This document shows positions 42,996 through 51,867 of a stretch of DNA of 64,000 nt, piece by piece (position 1 is the first letter of the stretch; each line of letters begins with the position of its first letter). Under the pieces are notes generated by a model. That model searched no databases and was not told the origin of the DNA. It saw only the letters and a program-made list of their open reading frames with translations. The stretch covers positions 38,289 through 102,288 of the forward strand of contig JBQTHL010000008.1 of the NCBI GenBank assembly GCA_052389915.1, in the 5' to 3' direction. The position numbers and the translations under genes were made by a program. Source of the DNA: Panacagrimonas sp052389915 (GTDB lineage: Bacteria; Pseudomonadota; Gammaproteobacteria; Nevskiales; Nevskiaceae).

Positions 42996-43293
42996 GCTGC
43001 ACAAGGTCGGATTGCGTTCGCAGCTCGGCGAGAACCAGCACCTCGCGGCGAAGGCGGGTACTCGGGACATCGCCCTGTTTCTGGTGGACGGGAAGGTGAT
43101 TGCCACCGCGGGCAAGTGCCCGCACGCCGGTGGCCCGCTGCACAAGGGCAAGGTCTGCGCCGGCAAGCTGAGCTGCCCCTGGCACGGCTGGATCTACGAT
43201 CTGGCAACTGGCGAATGCGAGGAATCCGACGACGTGAACCTCGCGCGCTTTGAGGTGCAGCTTGAAGGCGACGATATTTTTGTCGTGATCTGA
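42988..43293 (+). CDS. Rieske-type [2Fe-2S] ferredoxin (P450-linked)
   Basis: A 101-residue Rieske protein with ligands C44 and H46 (GKCPHAGGP) and C63 and H66 (SCPWHGW). It overlaps the P450 gene by eight bases. Rieske ferredoxins normally feed ring-hydroxylating dioxygenases, whereas P450s usually use adrenodoxin-like or [3Fe-4S] ferredoxins, so this pairing is uncommon. Confidence 0.93.
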   Translation: MAELHKVGLRSQLGENQHLAAKAGTRDIALFLVDGKVIATAGKCPHAGGPLHKGKVCAGKLSCPWHGWIYDLATGECEESDDVNLARFEVQLEGDDIFVVI

Positions 43294-43403
43294 ATATCGG
43301 GCGCGATGGCGGCCGCGCGGGCTGGCGAAAGATGCGGCGGCGCGATACGGTTCGGGAACGCTCGGTACGCAACCGGCCGGGCAACCGGAAGGAAAGCGCC
43401 GAC

Positions 43404-44741
43404 ATGAGCCACTCGATGAAGCTGTCGAAGCAGGTCCTGATTTTTCTGCTGGCCTGGGTTCCCGGCCTGCTGTTCGCGCTGGACCTCAAGTACGAGCCGC
43501 CAGAATTTCCCAGCCCGCAGCAACGGCGATTGATGGCCGACAAGTTTCGTCCTGCCGGCGCGCCCACTTCCCTGCAGGTCGAGGCCGCGAAGGTGCAGGA
43601 CGGCGCGCAGGATGCCCTGCGCTTTGCGGCGCTCGCGCTGAAGCGGAGCGAGGCCGCGTATGGCGCAGAAAGCACGAAGACCGTCGTCCCGCGGATCAAT
43701 CTTGCGTACGCAAAATTGTGGGCCGGCCAGAACTCGGAGGCGCTGCGCGCGTTTCGCAAGTCGATCGAACTGGCGGGGCGCACGTCCGACCCGCGCAATC
43801 CTCTCCTGTTCGAGGCCTGGTATGGCCTGGGTGCCGTGCAGTTCGCGGCCGGGCTGCCTGACGGCGCGGCGGAATCGTTTGCCATGGCCTTGCAGTACCA
43901 CCGCACCCGAAACGGTTTGTACAGCCAGGGTCAGCTCGAGGTGTTGCACGCGCTGGCGCTTGCCGAAACCCGGCACAGAAAATTCAAGGAGGCGCAACGC
44001 TGGCAGATGCGGCGCCTGGAAGTTGCGGAGCGCGTGCAGCCGGCCGACAGCCCGGAACGCGCGCGCACTTACATCTCGGTGGGTCGCTGGTTTCGCGACG
44101 CGGGCCAGAATGCGGAGGCGGTCAGGCTGCACAAGCGCGCGGTCGCGATCAAGGAAAAAATTCATGGTCCCGCCTCGCCAGAACTGATCGGCGCGCTGCT
44201 GGATCTCGCGCTCAGCATGGGCAACCAGGAGCGTGCGGGGTTCCGTGGCGATCGTGGCTCCGGCAATTTGCAGGACAGCGCACTCGGGCGCGCCTTCCGC
44301 ATCGCCGACACGAATCGCAATGCGAGTGCCGACGAGCGCGCGCGGCTGCTTCACCTGATCGGCGACACCAACTGGCTGGTGGGTCGCCGCGGCCCGGCCA
44401 CCGATGCTTACCGCCGTGCAGCCGCCTTGCAGCCGCGCCGCGCGGTGCAGGAGGCGAAACTGGCCGTTCCCACGTTCCTCTCGTTCGCGGTCCCGAAACC
44501 CGGCGAGCTTGCGGCCGACGGCAGCGCGCTGGTGGCGGAATTCGCGGTGGACCGGCTCGGACGTGCGCGGGATATCCGGATCGTGGAATCGACGCGAGGC
44601 AAGAATGTCGATGAACTGCGATCGCGCCTGGTCCGTGCGCTGCAAGGCGCGAAACTGCGGCCGCGAATGGAACATGGCAAGCCGGTGAAAACCGCGAACG
44701 TCCGGTATCGGCTGGTGGCGTCGAACGCCGCAGACGGTTAG
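43404..44741 (+). CDS. Exported TPR protein with TonB-like C-terminal domain
   Basis: A 445-residue protein. The signal anchor is VLIFLLAWVPGLLFALDL; then come TPR repeats (INLAYAKLWAGQNSEALRAF; YGLGAVQFAAGLPDGAAESF). The C-terminal 90 residues resemble the TonB C-terminal fold (GSALVAEFAVDRLGRARDIR; LRSRLVRALQGAKLRPR). It probably acts as a periplasmic scaffold. GGAAGGAAAG precedes the ATG. It is 110 bases from the P450 operon and convergent with a methyltransferase gene. Confidence 0.75.
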   Translation: MSHSMKLSKQVLIFLLAWVPGLLFALDLKYEPPEFPSPQQRRLMADKFRPAGAPTSLQVEAAKVQDGAQDALRFAALALKRSEAAYGAESTKTVVPRINLAYAKLWAGQNSEALRAFRKSIELAGRTSDPRNPLLFEAWYGLGAVQFAAGLPDGAAESFAMALQYHRTRNGLYSQGQLEVLHALALAETRHRKFKEAQRWQMRRLEVAERVQPADSPERARTYISVGRWFRDAGQNAEAVRLHKRAVAIKEKIHGPASPELIGALLDLALSMGNQERAGFRGDRGSGNLQDSALGRAFRIADTNRNASADERARLLHLIGDTNWLVGRRGPATDAYRRAAALQPRRAVQEAKLAVPTFLSFAVPKPGELAADGSALVAEFAVDRLGRARDIRIVESTRGKNVDELRSRLVRALQGAKLRPRMEHGKPVKTANVRYRLVASNAADG

Positions 44742-44747
44742 ATCGCG

Positions 44748-45476
44748 CTACGGCTGCGGCCGCCGGAACACCAGCACGTGCTGCCAGGGCAGCCCGCCGA
44801 TCGAGCGACCCAGCTCCAGTCCGAGCGGCAGCGCCTCGCGCTTCACCTGCTTGATGCTCATCTTGTGCAGCGGCTTGATCGGCACCGTCCGGTCTTCGGC
44901 GCGGTATTCGACGAAGACCACGCACCCACCCGGTTTCAGAGCGCGGACGATGCTCGCCAGAACCTCGTAGGGGAATTCCAGCTCGTGGTAGACGTCGATC
45001 ATGATCGCTAGGTCCACCGACGCAGGCGGAAGGCGCGCGTCGTCCGCCCCGCCCAGAACCGGGCGAATGTTGGCGTGCACCGGATCTTTCGACAGCGAGG
45101 TCAGCAGGCGCAGCATTTCGGGCTGCACGTCCACCGCGTAGATCCTGCCGGCTGGGCCGACGGCGGTGGAGAATCGTCTCGAGTAGTAACCCGTGCCGGC
45201 GCCGATATCGGCGACGACCATTCCGGGTTTCAGTTCGAGCCGCTGCATCAGCAGATCGCTGCGCTCCTCGCGTTCGCGTTCGGGACGCTCCAGCCAGTCC
45301 GCCGCCTGCCAGCCCATGACACCCGCAATCTCCCGGCCCATATAGACCTTGCCGATGCCATCGCGGCCGGGCTTGCCTTGCTTGTAGCGCGCGGAATCCG
45401 CCGCAGCGCCCACGCTGGACAGGAGCAGCGCAAACGCGGCGATCACGATGTGAAATTTTTTCGGCAAGGTCATCAT
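44748..45476 (-). CDS. Signal-peptide-bearing class I SAM-dependent methyltransferase
   Basis: A 242-residue protein with a clear N-terminal signal (FHIVIAAFALLLSSVGAAADS). A Rossmann methyltransferase core follows: motif I VADIGAGTGYYSRRF and acidic loop IYAVDVQPEM. The predicted periplasmic location is odd because SAM is cytoplasmic. Similar exported homologues are often annotated and their role is unclear. It is divergent from the EthD-like gene, with five bases between starts. Confidence 0.82.
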   Translation of the reverse strand: MMTLPKKFHIVIAAFALLLSSVGAAADSARYKQGKPGRDGIGKVYMGREIAGVMGWQAADWLERPEREREERSDLLMQRLELKPGMVVADIGAGTGYYSRRFSTAVGPAGRIYAVDVQPEMLRLLTSLSKDPVHANIRPVLGGADDARLPPASVDLAIMIDVYHELEFPYEVLASIVRALKPGGCVVFVEYRAEDRTVPIKPLHKMSIKQVKREALPLGLELGRSIGGLPWQHVLVFRRPQP

Positions 45477-45481
45477 GCGTA

Positions 45482-46381
45482 ATGGATAGCACGCTCGCCT
45501 GTGCGCGCGCCAAACCGGAGGACGAAGACTTGAGCGACATCTCGACGCAAGTCAGCACCGTTGCCCTGCTCGCGCGGCGCGAGGGCATGTCGGTGGACCT
45601 GTTCTCGCGCTACTGGCGCGACGTGCACGGCGTGCTGGCCGTTCGCATTCCGGGATTCTGGTCGTATACGCAATACCACGTCGCGCTGGTGTCGCCGCGA
45701 CCGAGCGACGACTCGGCCTTCGTGATGGACGGCCTGGCCGAAGTCGAGTTTCTGAACGAGGCCGATCGCACTGGGCTTGCAACCAGCGACGTCATTCCGC
45801 TGATCCTGCGCGACGAGCAGAACGTGTTCAGCCGCACGCTGTTGTACAGCCTGGAAGCCGGCGCCAGCCGCACGCGTGTCGCCGCATCCGCGGCGATAGC
45901 GGACTATTCGGAACCGAGCGGCAGTTACGTGCTGCTGGTGCAGTCGCCACCGGACGTGACCGCGCAAGCGGCGGCCGCGGCGTTGGAGTCCGCGTTGATG
46001 CCGGTCGTGAACAACGCGGACCTGGAAAGCCTGCGCACGCATCTGCTCGCCTCCGGCGATCCCACGCTGTGGAACACCGCGCCCGGCGTCGACAACGCCG
46101 AACGCAGCACCCGCAATAGCGCCGTGATCCAGGCGCAATGGAAGGACGAAGCCGCGGCGCTTGCGGCGCTCGAAATGTTGACTAAGGTGCGCGATGCGGG
46201 CATTTGCGAGGTACAGGCGTACTGGGTGACGGCGCGCTGCGCGATGGTCGCGCAAGGCCGGCCGACGCATCTCGGCCTGCGCGGGCTCGACGCGCTGCGC
46301 ACCATCGAAGCTGCCGGCGCGGACAATCAGAAGGAAGCAGAGGTGCTGCGGCGACTCTACGGCGATTCGATGATTCGCTGA
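45482..46381 (+). CDS. EthD-domain (dimeric alpha-beta barrel) protein
   Basis: A 299-residue protein with an N-terminal EthD-like segment (VALLARREGMSVDLFSRYWR, DVHGVLAVRIPGFWSYTQYH). A second half of similar layout (AVIQAQWKDEAAALAALEML) may be a duplicated barrel. EthD proteins accompany P450 or oxygenase systems and polyketide cyclisation. Its 3' end overlaps the convergent cytochrome gene by 25 bases. The exact start is uncertain; a later start near residue 18 is possible. Confidence 0.7.
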   Translation: MDSTLACARAKPEDEDLSDISTQVSTVALLARREGMSVDLFSRYWRDVHGVLAVRIPGFWSYTQYHVALVSPRPSDDSAFVMDGLAEVEFLNEADRTGLATSDVIPLILRDEQNVFSRTLLYSLEAGASRTRVAASAAIADYSEPSGSYVLLVQSPPDVTAQAAAAALESALMPVVNNADLESLRTHLLASGDPTLWNTAPGVDNAERSTRNSAVIQAQWKDEAAALAALEMLTKVRDAGICEVQAYWVTARCAMVAQGRPTHLGLRGLDALRTIEAAGADNQKEAEVLRRLYGDSMIR

Positions 46382-47337
46382 GCTTCAGGCGCTGCCCGTG
46401 CACGCAGAAGTTCCGGGTTGTAGAGCGAGCTGGATTCGAAGGGCAGAAGCATTTTTTCGTCCGCGTCGAATCGCTGCCGCCAAGTGGACACAGCGGCGCT
46501 CGCCTGGGTCGATGTAGTGGAGAGCGATTCGCGCCGTTCGCCCAACTCGCGGCCCAGGCCGACGAGAATCGAGCGCGCCTGTTCGAGGTCCGGCAACTCG
46601 AAGCGCTCATGCACCTGGCCCAGCAGGCTGCGCAGCGAAACGAGCAGGAAATCCGTCAACGCGAGGTCCTTGCTGTCCAGTGCCGCGGTCAGCGCCTCAG
46701 CACCGCGACGGATCAGCGCGAGGTCGTCGCTCAGCCGGATGGCGACGACGCGCGGTTTGGGACAGGCGGCCGGGTCGAGCGCAGAGACGTAGGCGAGCAG
46801 TGCATCGAACACCGAGGGCGCGGGTTTCCAGCCCTGGAATTCATCGACGATCACGCCGTGCACGAAACTCCCGGTACGGCCCGGCTCGGCCGCTTTGCGC
46901 AAGCGCGCGATGTCGAGCAGCGAGGGAATCGTCTTCGGGTTGAAAACGCCGTCGCCGCGCGTCTTGCTGAAGCGGCTGCTGGTCACGTCCACGGTGCCGG
47001 GTGCGCCGCTCAAACCTTCGATGAAGAAATCCGGATTGCCATGACCGTTGATGTGGCAGGCGTGGCAGGACAGGCCGGATTTCGCGGCAGGCCCGCCGAG
47101 CAGCAGCGGGCTGCGGAATGCGATGCGACCCGCCTTAGCGGCTACAGCTTGCGCGGGATCGGCGGGTGGACGAAAGCACTCGGCCGGTGCGGTGGTGAGG
47201 GCGGTGACGCGATCGCTGCGCGGCGCGAGCCAGGCCGCTTCGCGCAGGGGGAGGTCGGCGGCGCTGGCTACGCCGACAAACCAGCACGCGATAAAGATCC
47301 ACTGTCGCGGGCATGGCCCGCTCCTACGCACTGTCAT
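46357..47337 (-). CDS. Exported c-type cytochrome (single CxxCH)
   Basis: A 326-residue protein with signal sequence WIFIACWFVGVASA and one haem motif, CHACH, at residues 91-95 (GLSCHACHINGHG). Downstream are FFIEGLSGAPGTVDVTSSRF and KTIPSLLDIARL, a layout similar to di-haem peroxidase-like or MauG-like proteins, but no second motif is found. The start ATG 47337 lies in the loop of a palindromic repeat (47304-47363), so the first residues (MTVRRSGPCP) derive from it. Confidence 0.78.
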   Translation of the reverse strand: MTVRRSGPCPRQWIFIACWFVGVASAADLPLREAAWLAPRSDRVTALTTAPAECFRPPADPAQAVAAKAGRIAFRSPLLLGGPAAKSGLSCHACHINGHGNPDFFIEGLSGAPGTVDVTSSRFSKTRGDGVFNPKTIPSLLDIARLRKAAEPGRTGSFVHGVIVDEFQGWKPAPSVFDALLAYVSALDPAACPKPRVVAIRLSDDLALIRRGAEALTAALDSKDLALTDFLLVSLRSLLGQVHERFELPDLEQARSILVGLGRELGERRESLSTTSTQASAAVSTWRQRFDADEKMLLPFESSSLYNPELLRARAAPEAQRIIESP

Positions 47338-47363
47338 TCCGTAGGAACGGGCCATGCCCGCGA
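47304..47363. repeat. GTAGGAGCGGG-type palindrome
   Basis: TCGCGGGCATGGCCCGCTCCTAC pairs with GTAGGAACGGGCCATGCCCGCGA (arms shown as TCGCGGGCATGGCC / GGCCATGCCCGCGA plus CTCCTAC / GTAGGAA) across a 13-base loop. The loop holds GTCATTCC, whose reverse GGAATGAC supplies the ATG of the cytochrome gene. Confidence 0.82.
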
Positions 47364-47371
47364 TCACGCTC

Positions 47372-48298
47372 TCAACGCGTGGCCAGCCAGCGGCGCAATT
47401 CTTCTTCTTCCGCGCAACCGAAAGCGCAGAGCTGGCGCAGCTTCTGAAGCTGCACAAGAGCAAGGTCCACGCGCCCCATCTGGAGGTGCAGCTCGCCCAG
47501 GTACTCGTTGGCGCCGAGATGCTCGGGGTCGATCAGCAGTGCCTGCGCGTAATAGCTGTGCGCCTCGTCGAACTTTCCGAGCTTGCGATGCGCGAAACCC
47601 AGGTAATTGAAGAGGTCGGCGGTCGGTCCGAATGCGGCTTCGCTCTGGCGCAGGGACTTGATTGCGGCGGCGTACCGCTCGCGATGAATCAGCTCGACGG
47701 CCGCGAGGTAGCGCTGCTCGCCATCCGCACGAGTTGCGGGCAGGGCGCTGGCCTTTGCCGCGGGCTTGCCCTGGAGTGCGGCGTTGAGCGCATCGAGCGC
47801 GGCCTGGATTTTGGCCTGCTCGTCGGCCGGACATTTCGCGGCGCACTTGTCCTTGGCTTTTTGCAGGTCGGCCAGTTCCTCGTTCGCGTCGTCGAGGTCG
47901 CCGAGTTGCAGGCTGACGATGCCCAGCCGCGCCCGTGCCTCGTAAAGTTTTGGGTCGTTCTTGGCCGCCTTCTTGAACGCGCGCGCCGCGTCCTTGAAAT
48001 TCTGCTGGCCTTCCAGCGCCATGCCCATCAGATAATTGGCCTGGCCATGGTTCGGAATGATCTTGAGGACTTCCTTGAACTCTTTCTGCGCGGCTTCGTA
48101 CTGACCGGTCTTCAGATTTTCGACGCCGCGCTGGTAGAACGGCGTGGGGTCTTTTTTCGAACCGCCGGAGGAGCCCCCGCCGTCGCCACCGCCCATCGAA
48201 GCGGCAGCTGGCAGCGCGAGCAGAGCCGCGAACAGGAGTGACAGGACGGTCGTGACTCGCGACAGCGGCGGCGGGTTTGCAATCGGTGCGATACGCAT
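47372..48298 (-). CDS. Exported TPR protein
   Basis: A 308-residue protein with a signal (VLSLLFAALLALPAAASMG), a Gly/Ser-rich linker, and TPR units at about residues 52-130 and 190-290 (FYQRGVENLKTGQYEAAQKE; LFNYLGFAHRKLGKFDEAHS). Cys residues occur in the middle (CAAKCPADE) and near the end (LCAFGCAEEEEL). It lies just upstream of the exported cytochrome on the same strand, separated by the palindrome. A scaffold role for periplasmic complexes is likely. Confidence 0.8.
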   Translation of the reverse strand: MRIAPIANPPPLSRVTTVLSLLFAALLALPAAASMGGGDGGGSSGGSKKDPTPFYQRGVENLKTGQYEAAQKEFKEVLKIIPNHGQANYLMGMALEGQQNFKDAARAFKKAAKNDPKLYEARARLGIVSLQLGDLDDANEELADLQKAKDKCAAKCPADEQAKIQAALDALNAALQGKPAAKASALPATRADGEQRYLAAVELIHRERYAAAIKSLRQSEAAFGPTADLFNYLGFAHRKLGKFDEAHSYYAQALLIDPEHLGANEYLGELHLQMGRVDLALVQLQKLRQLCAFGCAEEEELRRWLATR

Positions 48299-48407
48299 TA
48301 CAGCGGCTCCCTTTAGTGGCGGCGTGATGCCGTGACTACGCGCATGGCGCGATGATTGGACGCAAGACGGCTACCCGGAAATATCTTCGCAAACCCAGCT
48401 ATTGCCG

Positions 48408-48433
48408 GCCGCCTATGCCGCCTATGCCGCCTA
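48408..48433. repeat. Short tandem repeat GCCGCCTAT x3
   Basis: Nearly three copies of GCCGCCTAT lie at the end of the AraC gene, the last copy containing its stop codon (CTA on the plus strand). A slippage-prone spot of no evident role. Confidence 0.6.
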
Positions 48434-49324
48434 GTCGCGCCCGGCTTCGTGCGCCCGCCGGAACTGGCTCGGTGTCTGCCCCGTCACGGAGTGGAACACC
48501 TGCGTGAAGTGCGACTGGCTGCCGAAGCCCACGTCGAGCGCGATCTGCGCCAGTCCGCGCTGCACGTCGCCCAGCAGTTCCTTGGCTTTCTCGATCCTGC
48601 GCAAGGTTACGTAGCGATGCGGAGACATGCCGGTGACATCGCCGAAGCGGCGAATGAAATGCGCGCGGCTCACGCCGGCACGTTCGGCCAGTTCCTCGAT
48701 TCTCAGCGGGTCGGTCAGGCGCGAATCGATGAAGTCGAGCATCGCGTCCAGGCGCAGGCCGGAGGAGCGTTGTTGCGCCGCGTTCGCGGCGCCGGGCGCG
48801 GGACGGAAGCTCTGCATCAGGTGCAGGATCAGCGCGCGCGTCATCGCGTGCACGTAGGGGAAATTGCAGGCGCCGCCGCGGCGCGCTTCGGCGAGCAGAA
48901 TCTCGACGCAGGAACCGGCGAAAGGATCGCTGAAGGCAAAGCGGAAATCGGGCGTTGACGAAAAGCAGGATTCGGCCAGCCCGCTGAGCAGGCGGCGCGG
49001 CACGTGGATGGACGAAAAACTCACCTCGCCGTCGATGGTGTACTCCACTTTCCGGTCGGGCGGGATCACGCTGATCAGGCCGGGTGTCGAGGTGCCGTCG
49101 CTCCAGGGGCCGTTGCAGGCCGCGCGCACCTTGCGCGAGCCGTCGCTGTGGTAGGCGACGATGAAGTCGTCGTTCTCGGCCAGTTCGAAACCGTCCAGCC
49201 AGGGCAGCTTCCACTCGCAGACGGACAGGCCGCCCCAGGCTTCGGCGTCGTTGGACAGCACCGGCGACTGGCCCACGCCAAGACTGAAGGCATCCACGGC
49301 TCTGCGTTCCGAACCTCTACCCAT
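48431..49324 (-). CDS. AraC-family transcriptional regulator (copy 2)
   Basis: A 297-residue regulator paralogous to the one at 24596. The sensing domain matches (LPWLDGFELAENDDFIVAYH) and so does the double helix-turn-helix (RIEELAERAGVSRAHFIRRF; GLAQIALDVGFGSQSHFTQVF). ATG 49324 follows GGAG. It is divergent from the CrtC-like hypothetical at 49539, probably its target together with the phosphotransferase operon. The two AraC copies flank the middle of the island. Confidence 0.9.
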   Translation of the reverse strand: MGRGSERRAVDAFSLGVGQSPVLSNDAEAWGGLSVCEWKLPWLDGFELAENDDFIVAYHSDGSRKVRAACNGPWSDGTSTPGLISVIPPDRKVEYTIDGEVSFSSIHVPRRLLSGLAESCFSSTPDFRFAFSDPFAGSCVEILLAEARRGGACNFPYVHAMTRALILHLMQSFRPAPGAANAAQQRSSGLRLDAMLDFIDSRLTDPLRIEELAERAGVSRAHFIRRFGDVTGMSPHRYVTLRRIEKAKELLGDVQRGLAQIALDVGFGSQSHFTQVFHSVTGQTPSQFRRAHEAGRD

Positions 49325-49538
49325 GACATCTCCTCGGGTCGGCTGAGGACGCGGGTCGTCGCCGACATTTCTGAGCACTTTTTGAACAGGGTCTGAGCCG
49401 GATTCGAAAGACAGGCTGCGGCATAGACGTCAATCTGCGGCCGGAGCTTATTCCAGCCGGACGGTGGGGGACAGTACCGAAGCGCCCCGCCATCGAATCT
49501 TTCTACCGAGCCGCGCGCGAGAAACCTGCGAGAAATCC

Positions 49539-50543
49539 GTGATCACCGATCAAGATGTCGAATTCCACACCCCTGCGGACGCCGATCACCGGCACGCGGA
49601 AACCAACTGGTTCTGCTTCTACGTCCCCAAGGAAAAGCTGATGGGGATCATCTACACCGTGGCGCGTCGCGGCGTGGGCGTGCAGTCCTGCGACGTGTCG
49701 CTTTACGGCGCGCTGGCGGATAACCGCGCAGAGACCTTGTACCTGGACGCGCAGATGGCGCTGCCGTGCCCGCCGAAGCTTTCCGAATACCGCACGGCCA
49801 ACGGCCTGCACGTGAAGGCGCACAACATCCGCGATTACACGGTGAGCTATCGCGGCTACGACGACATGGAGATCGATTTCGATTTCCGCGGCCTGATGGA
49901 GCCTTTCGATATCCACGACCCGAATCAAAGCCCGATGGCCAAGGCCACCGTCGCCGAGCAGCACGCGGGCGCGGGCATGGGCTCGGGTTACGGCGGGCAT
50001 TTCGATCTCACCGGCCAGTTCAAGGGACGACTGAAATTCGCCGGCCGCGAGTACGAGATCGACTGCGTCGAGACCATGGACCATAGCTGGGGCATCCGCG
50101 CCGAAATCGAGGTGCCGACCATGGGCTGGTCGCACTGCCATTTCGGGCCGGACCTCGCGATCAAGTGGATCAATCACTGGGATCCGGGCAAGCCGGTCGA
50201 TCAGCAGCAGGGCCTCGCCCACGGCTACGTGCTGGAAGACGGCAAGGTCTACGGCCTGACCGACATGAAGCTGTACACGCATCGCATCGGCAGCGTGATC
50301 CACTCGGTGGAGGTCATCGCCACGGATAAACGAGGCAAGGTCTGGCACGCGCACGGCATGGCCGAAGTGGGCGGACCGTGGATCTGCTACACCGCCTCGC
50401 TGGTGTACGCCGCGCAGTGTCGCTGGACCTTGCACAACGGCCGCGTCGGCTACGGTTTGGCGTCCGAGATCACGTCCTTGCAGGCGCTGACGCGGCGGCA
50501 CGGGCGGCGGTGGACGCAGTCCTCGGGGCACATCACGTCTTGA
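49539..50543 (+). CDS. CrtC/AttH-like lipocalin-fold protein (DUF7064/7065 type)
   Basis: A 334-residue protein of mostly beta structure. It shows the phrases HRHAETNWFCFYVPKEKLMG, SRGYxDMxIDF-type repeats (YRGYDDMEIDFDFRGLMEPF) and ETMDHSWGIRAE. These resemble carotenoid 1,2-hydratase and DUF7064/7065 proteins found near steroid and terpene genes. No catalytic residues can be assigned. GTG 49539 gives the expected ITDQDVEF start; the frame extends back to 49464. It precedes a PAxAGIQ repeat and the phosphotransferase gene. Confidence 0.55.
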   Translation: MITDQDVEFHTPADADHRHAETNWFCFYVPKEKLMGIIYTVARRGVGVQSCDVSLYGALADNRAETLYLDAQMALPCPPKLSEYRTANGLHVKAHNIRDYTVSYRGYDDMEIDFDFRGLMEPFDIHDPNQSPMAKATVAEQHAGAGMGSGYGGHFDLTGQFKGRLKFAGREYEIDCVETMDHSWGIRAEIEVPTMGWSHCHFGPDLAIKWINHWDPGKPVDQQQGLAHGYVLEDGKVYGLTDMKLYTHRIGSVIHSVEVIATDKRGKVWHAHGMAEVGGPWICYTASLVYAAQCRWTLHNGRVGYGLASEITSLQALTRRHGRRWTQSSGHITS

Positions 50544-50570
50544 CCGAGCGAACACGAACAACAACAACCG

Positions 50571-50651
50571 TCATGCCCGCGAAAGCGGGAATCCAGTTTT
50601 TCTTGTTGCCGAGACGGCAAGAACTGGATGCCCGCCTTCGCGGGCACGACC
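50571..50651. repeat. REP-like palindromic element (PAxAGIQ type), copy 3
   Basis: GTCATGCCCGCGAAAGCGGG at one end and CCCGCCTTCGCGGGCACGAC at the other, with CCAG..TTCTTG and CAAGAACTGG inside, form a nearly perfect hairpin. It lies between two same-strand genes, 24 bases after one stop and 17 before the next start. Confidence 0.85.
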
Positions 50652-50667
50652 ACATTGGGAGAACAGA

Positions 50668-51864
50668 ATGCCGATGATCGACAAAGACAAACCCTCACGC
50701 GAATGGATCGCCGCGACGCGCAAGCGCTTCGCAGTCGAACGCGAGGTGGATCGCGCGCTCACCGCCAAGCTCGAAAACCGTGCGGGTCCGGCCTACACGA
50801 AGCTGCCATTGGAAGCGCTGGTCAAGGGCGCCACCTCCCTGATCGGCTCGCAGCTCAAGACGCCTTTCGAAATCACCGAGGCCAAGTGGCTCGCCGGCGG
50901 CGCGTCCAAGCTGCAGATGGGCTTCAACCTCACTTGGGATCGTCCCGGCGTGGGTCGCGAGACCACGCGCATGGTGCTGCGCACCGACCTCGCCGAGTCG
51001 CTGCACGCGACCAGCCGCCTGCGCGAATATCAGATGGTCAACGCGCTCAAGGGCCACATGCCGGTGCCGCCCGCGTTCTGGGTCGATGTGAAAGGCGAGC
51101 ACCTGCCGTATCCGGGTCTCGTCTACGGCTTTGTGAGCGGCGTGACCAAGCCCTCGACCGCCAAGAGCGGCGTGTCGGGACTCGGCACCTGGATGCCCGA
51201 GGACGTGCGCAAGCAGCTCTCGCCGCAGTTCGTACGTGATCTCGCGAAGCTGCACACCTTCGATTACACCAAGGCCGAGCTGTCGGCTTTCGACATTCCC
51301 AAGTCCGGTAACGAGAACGCGCACTGGGCGGTGAACTGGTGGGATCGCGTGTGGGCCGAGGACGCCGAGGAGGAAGTGCCGCTGGTGGCGCTGGCCTCAT
51401 CCTGGCTGCACAAGCACGCGCCCGCCGTCGAGCAGTTGTCCGTCGTGCACGGCGATTTCCGCACGGGAAACTACCTGTTCAACGAGGCCGACGGCCAGAT
51501 CACGACCTGGCTGGACTGGGAGTTGTGCCGCATCGGCGACCGTCACCAGGACCTCGCCTGGAGTACCAGCCACGCGTTCTCGACGATGGCCGAGGACGGC
51601 AAGACCGTGCTGATCTCGGGCCTGATGCCGGAGAACGAATTCATCGAGGCCTACGAGAAAGCCTCCGGCCTGAAGGTGGATCGAAAATCCTTGCACTGGT
51701 ACCAGGTGTTCAACGCCTACTCGATGGTGGCGATGACCCTGGGCACGAGCTATCGCGTGGCGCGCAACGGCAAATCGCACCAGGACATCCTGCTCGCGTG
51801 GTTGCTGGGTGTGGGTTACATGCTGCTCGATGAAATCCGAGCCCTCATTGAGAAAGGAGTCTGA
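50668..51864 (+). CDS. Aminoglycoside-phosphotransferase-fold protein (APH family)
   Basis: A 398-residue kinase-fold protein with the catalytic loop VVHGDFRTGNYLF and metal motif ITTWLDWELCRIGD. Members of this group occur beside acyl-CoA dehydrogenases and steroid or fatty-acid oxidation genes, and are thought to phosphorylate a hydroxyl group on a pathway intermediate. It starts at ATG 50668. The 180-residue partner follows with three bases between the genes. Confidence 0.87.
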   Translation: MPMIDKDKPSREWIAATRKRFAVEREVDRALTAKLENRAGPAYTKLPLEALVKGATSLIGSQLKTPFEITEAKWLAGGASKLQMGFNLTWDRPGVGRETTRMVLRTDLAESLHATSRLREYQMVNALKGHMPVPPAFWVDVKGEHLPYPGLVYGFVSGVTKPSTAKSGVSGLGTWMPEDVRKQLSPQFVRDLAKLHTFDYTKAELSAFDIPKSGNENAHWAVNWWDRVWAEDAEEEVPLVALASSWLHKHAPAVEQLSVVHGDFRTGNYLFNEADGQITTWLDWELCRIGDRHQDLAWSTSHAFSTMAEDGKTVLISGLMPENEFIEAYEKASGLKVDRKSLHWYQVFNAYSMVAMTLGTSYRVARNGKSHQDILLAWLLGVGYMLLDEIRALIEKGV

Positions 51865-51867
51865 GTC

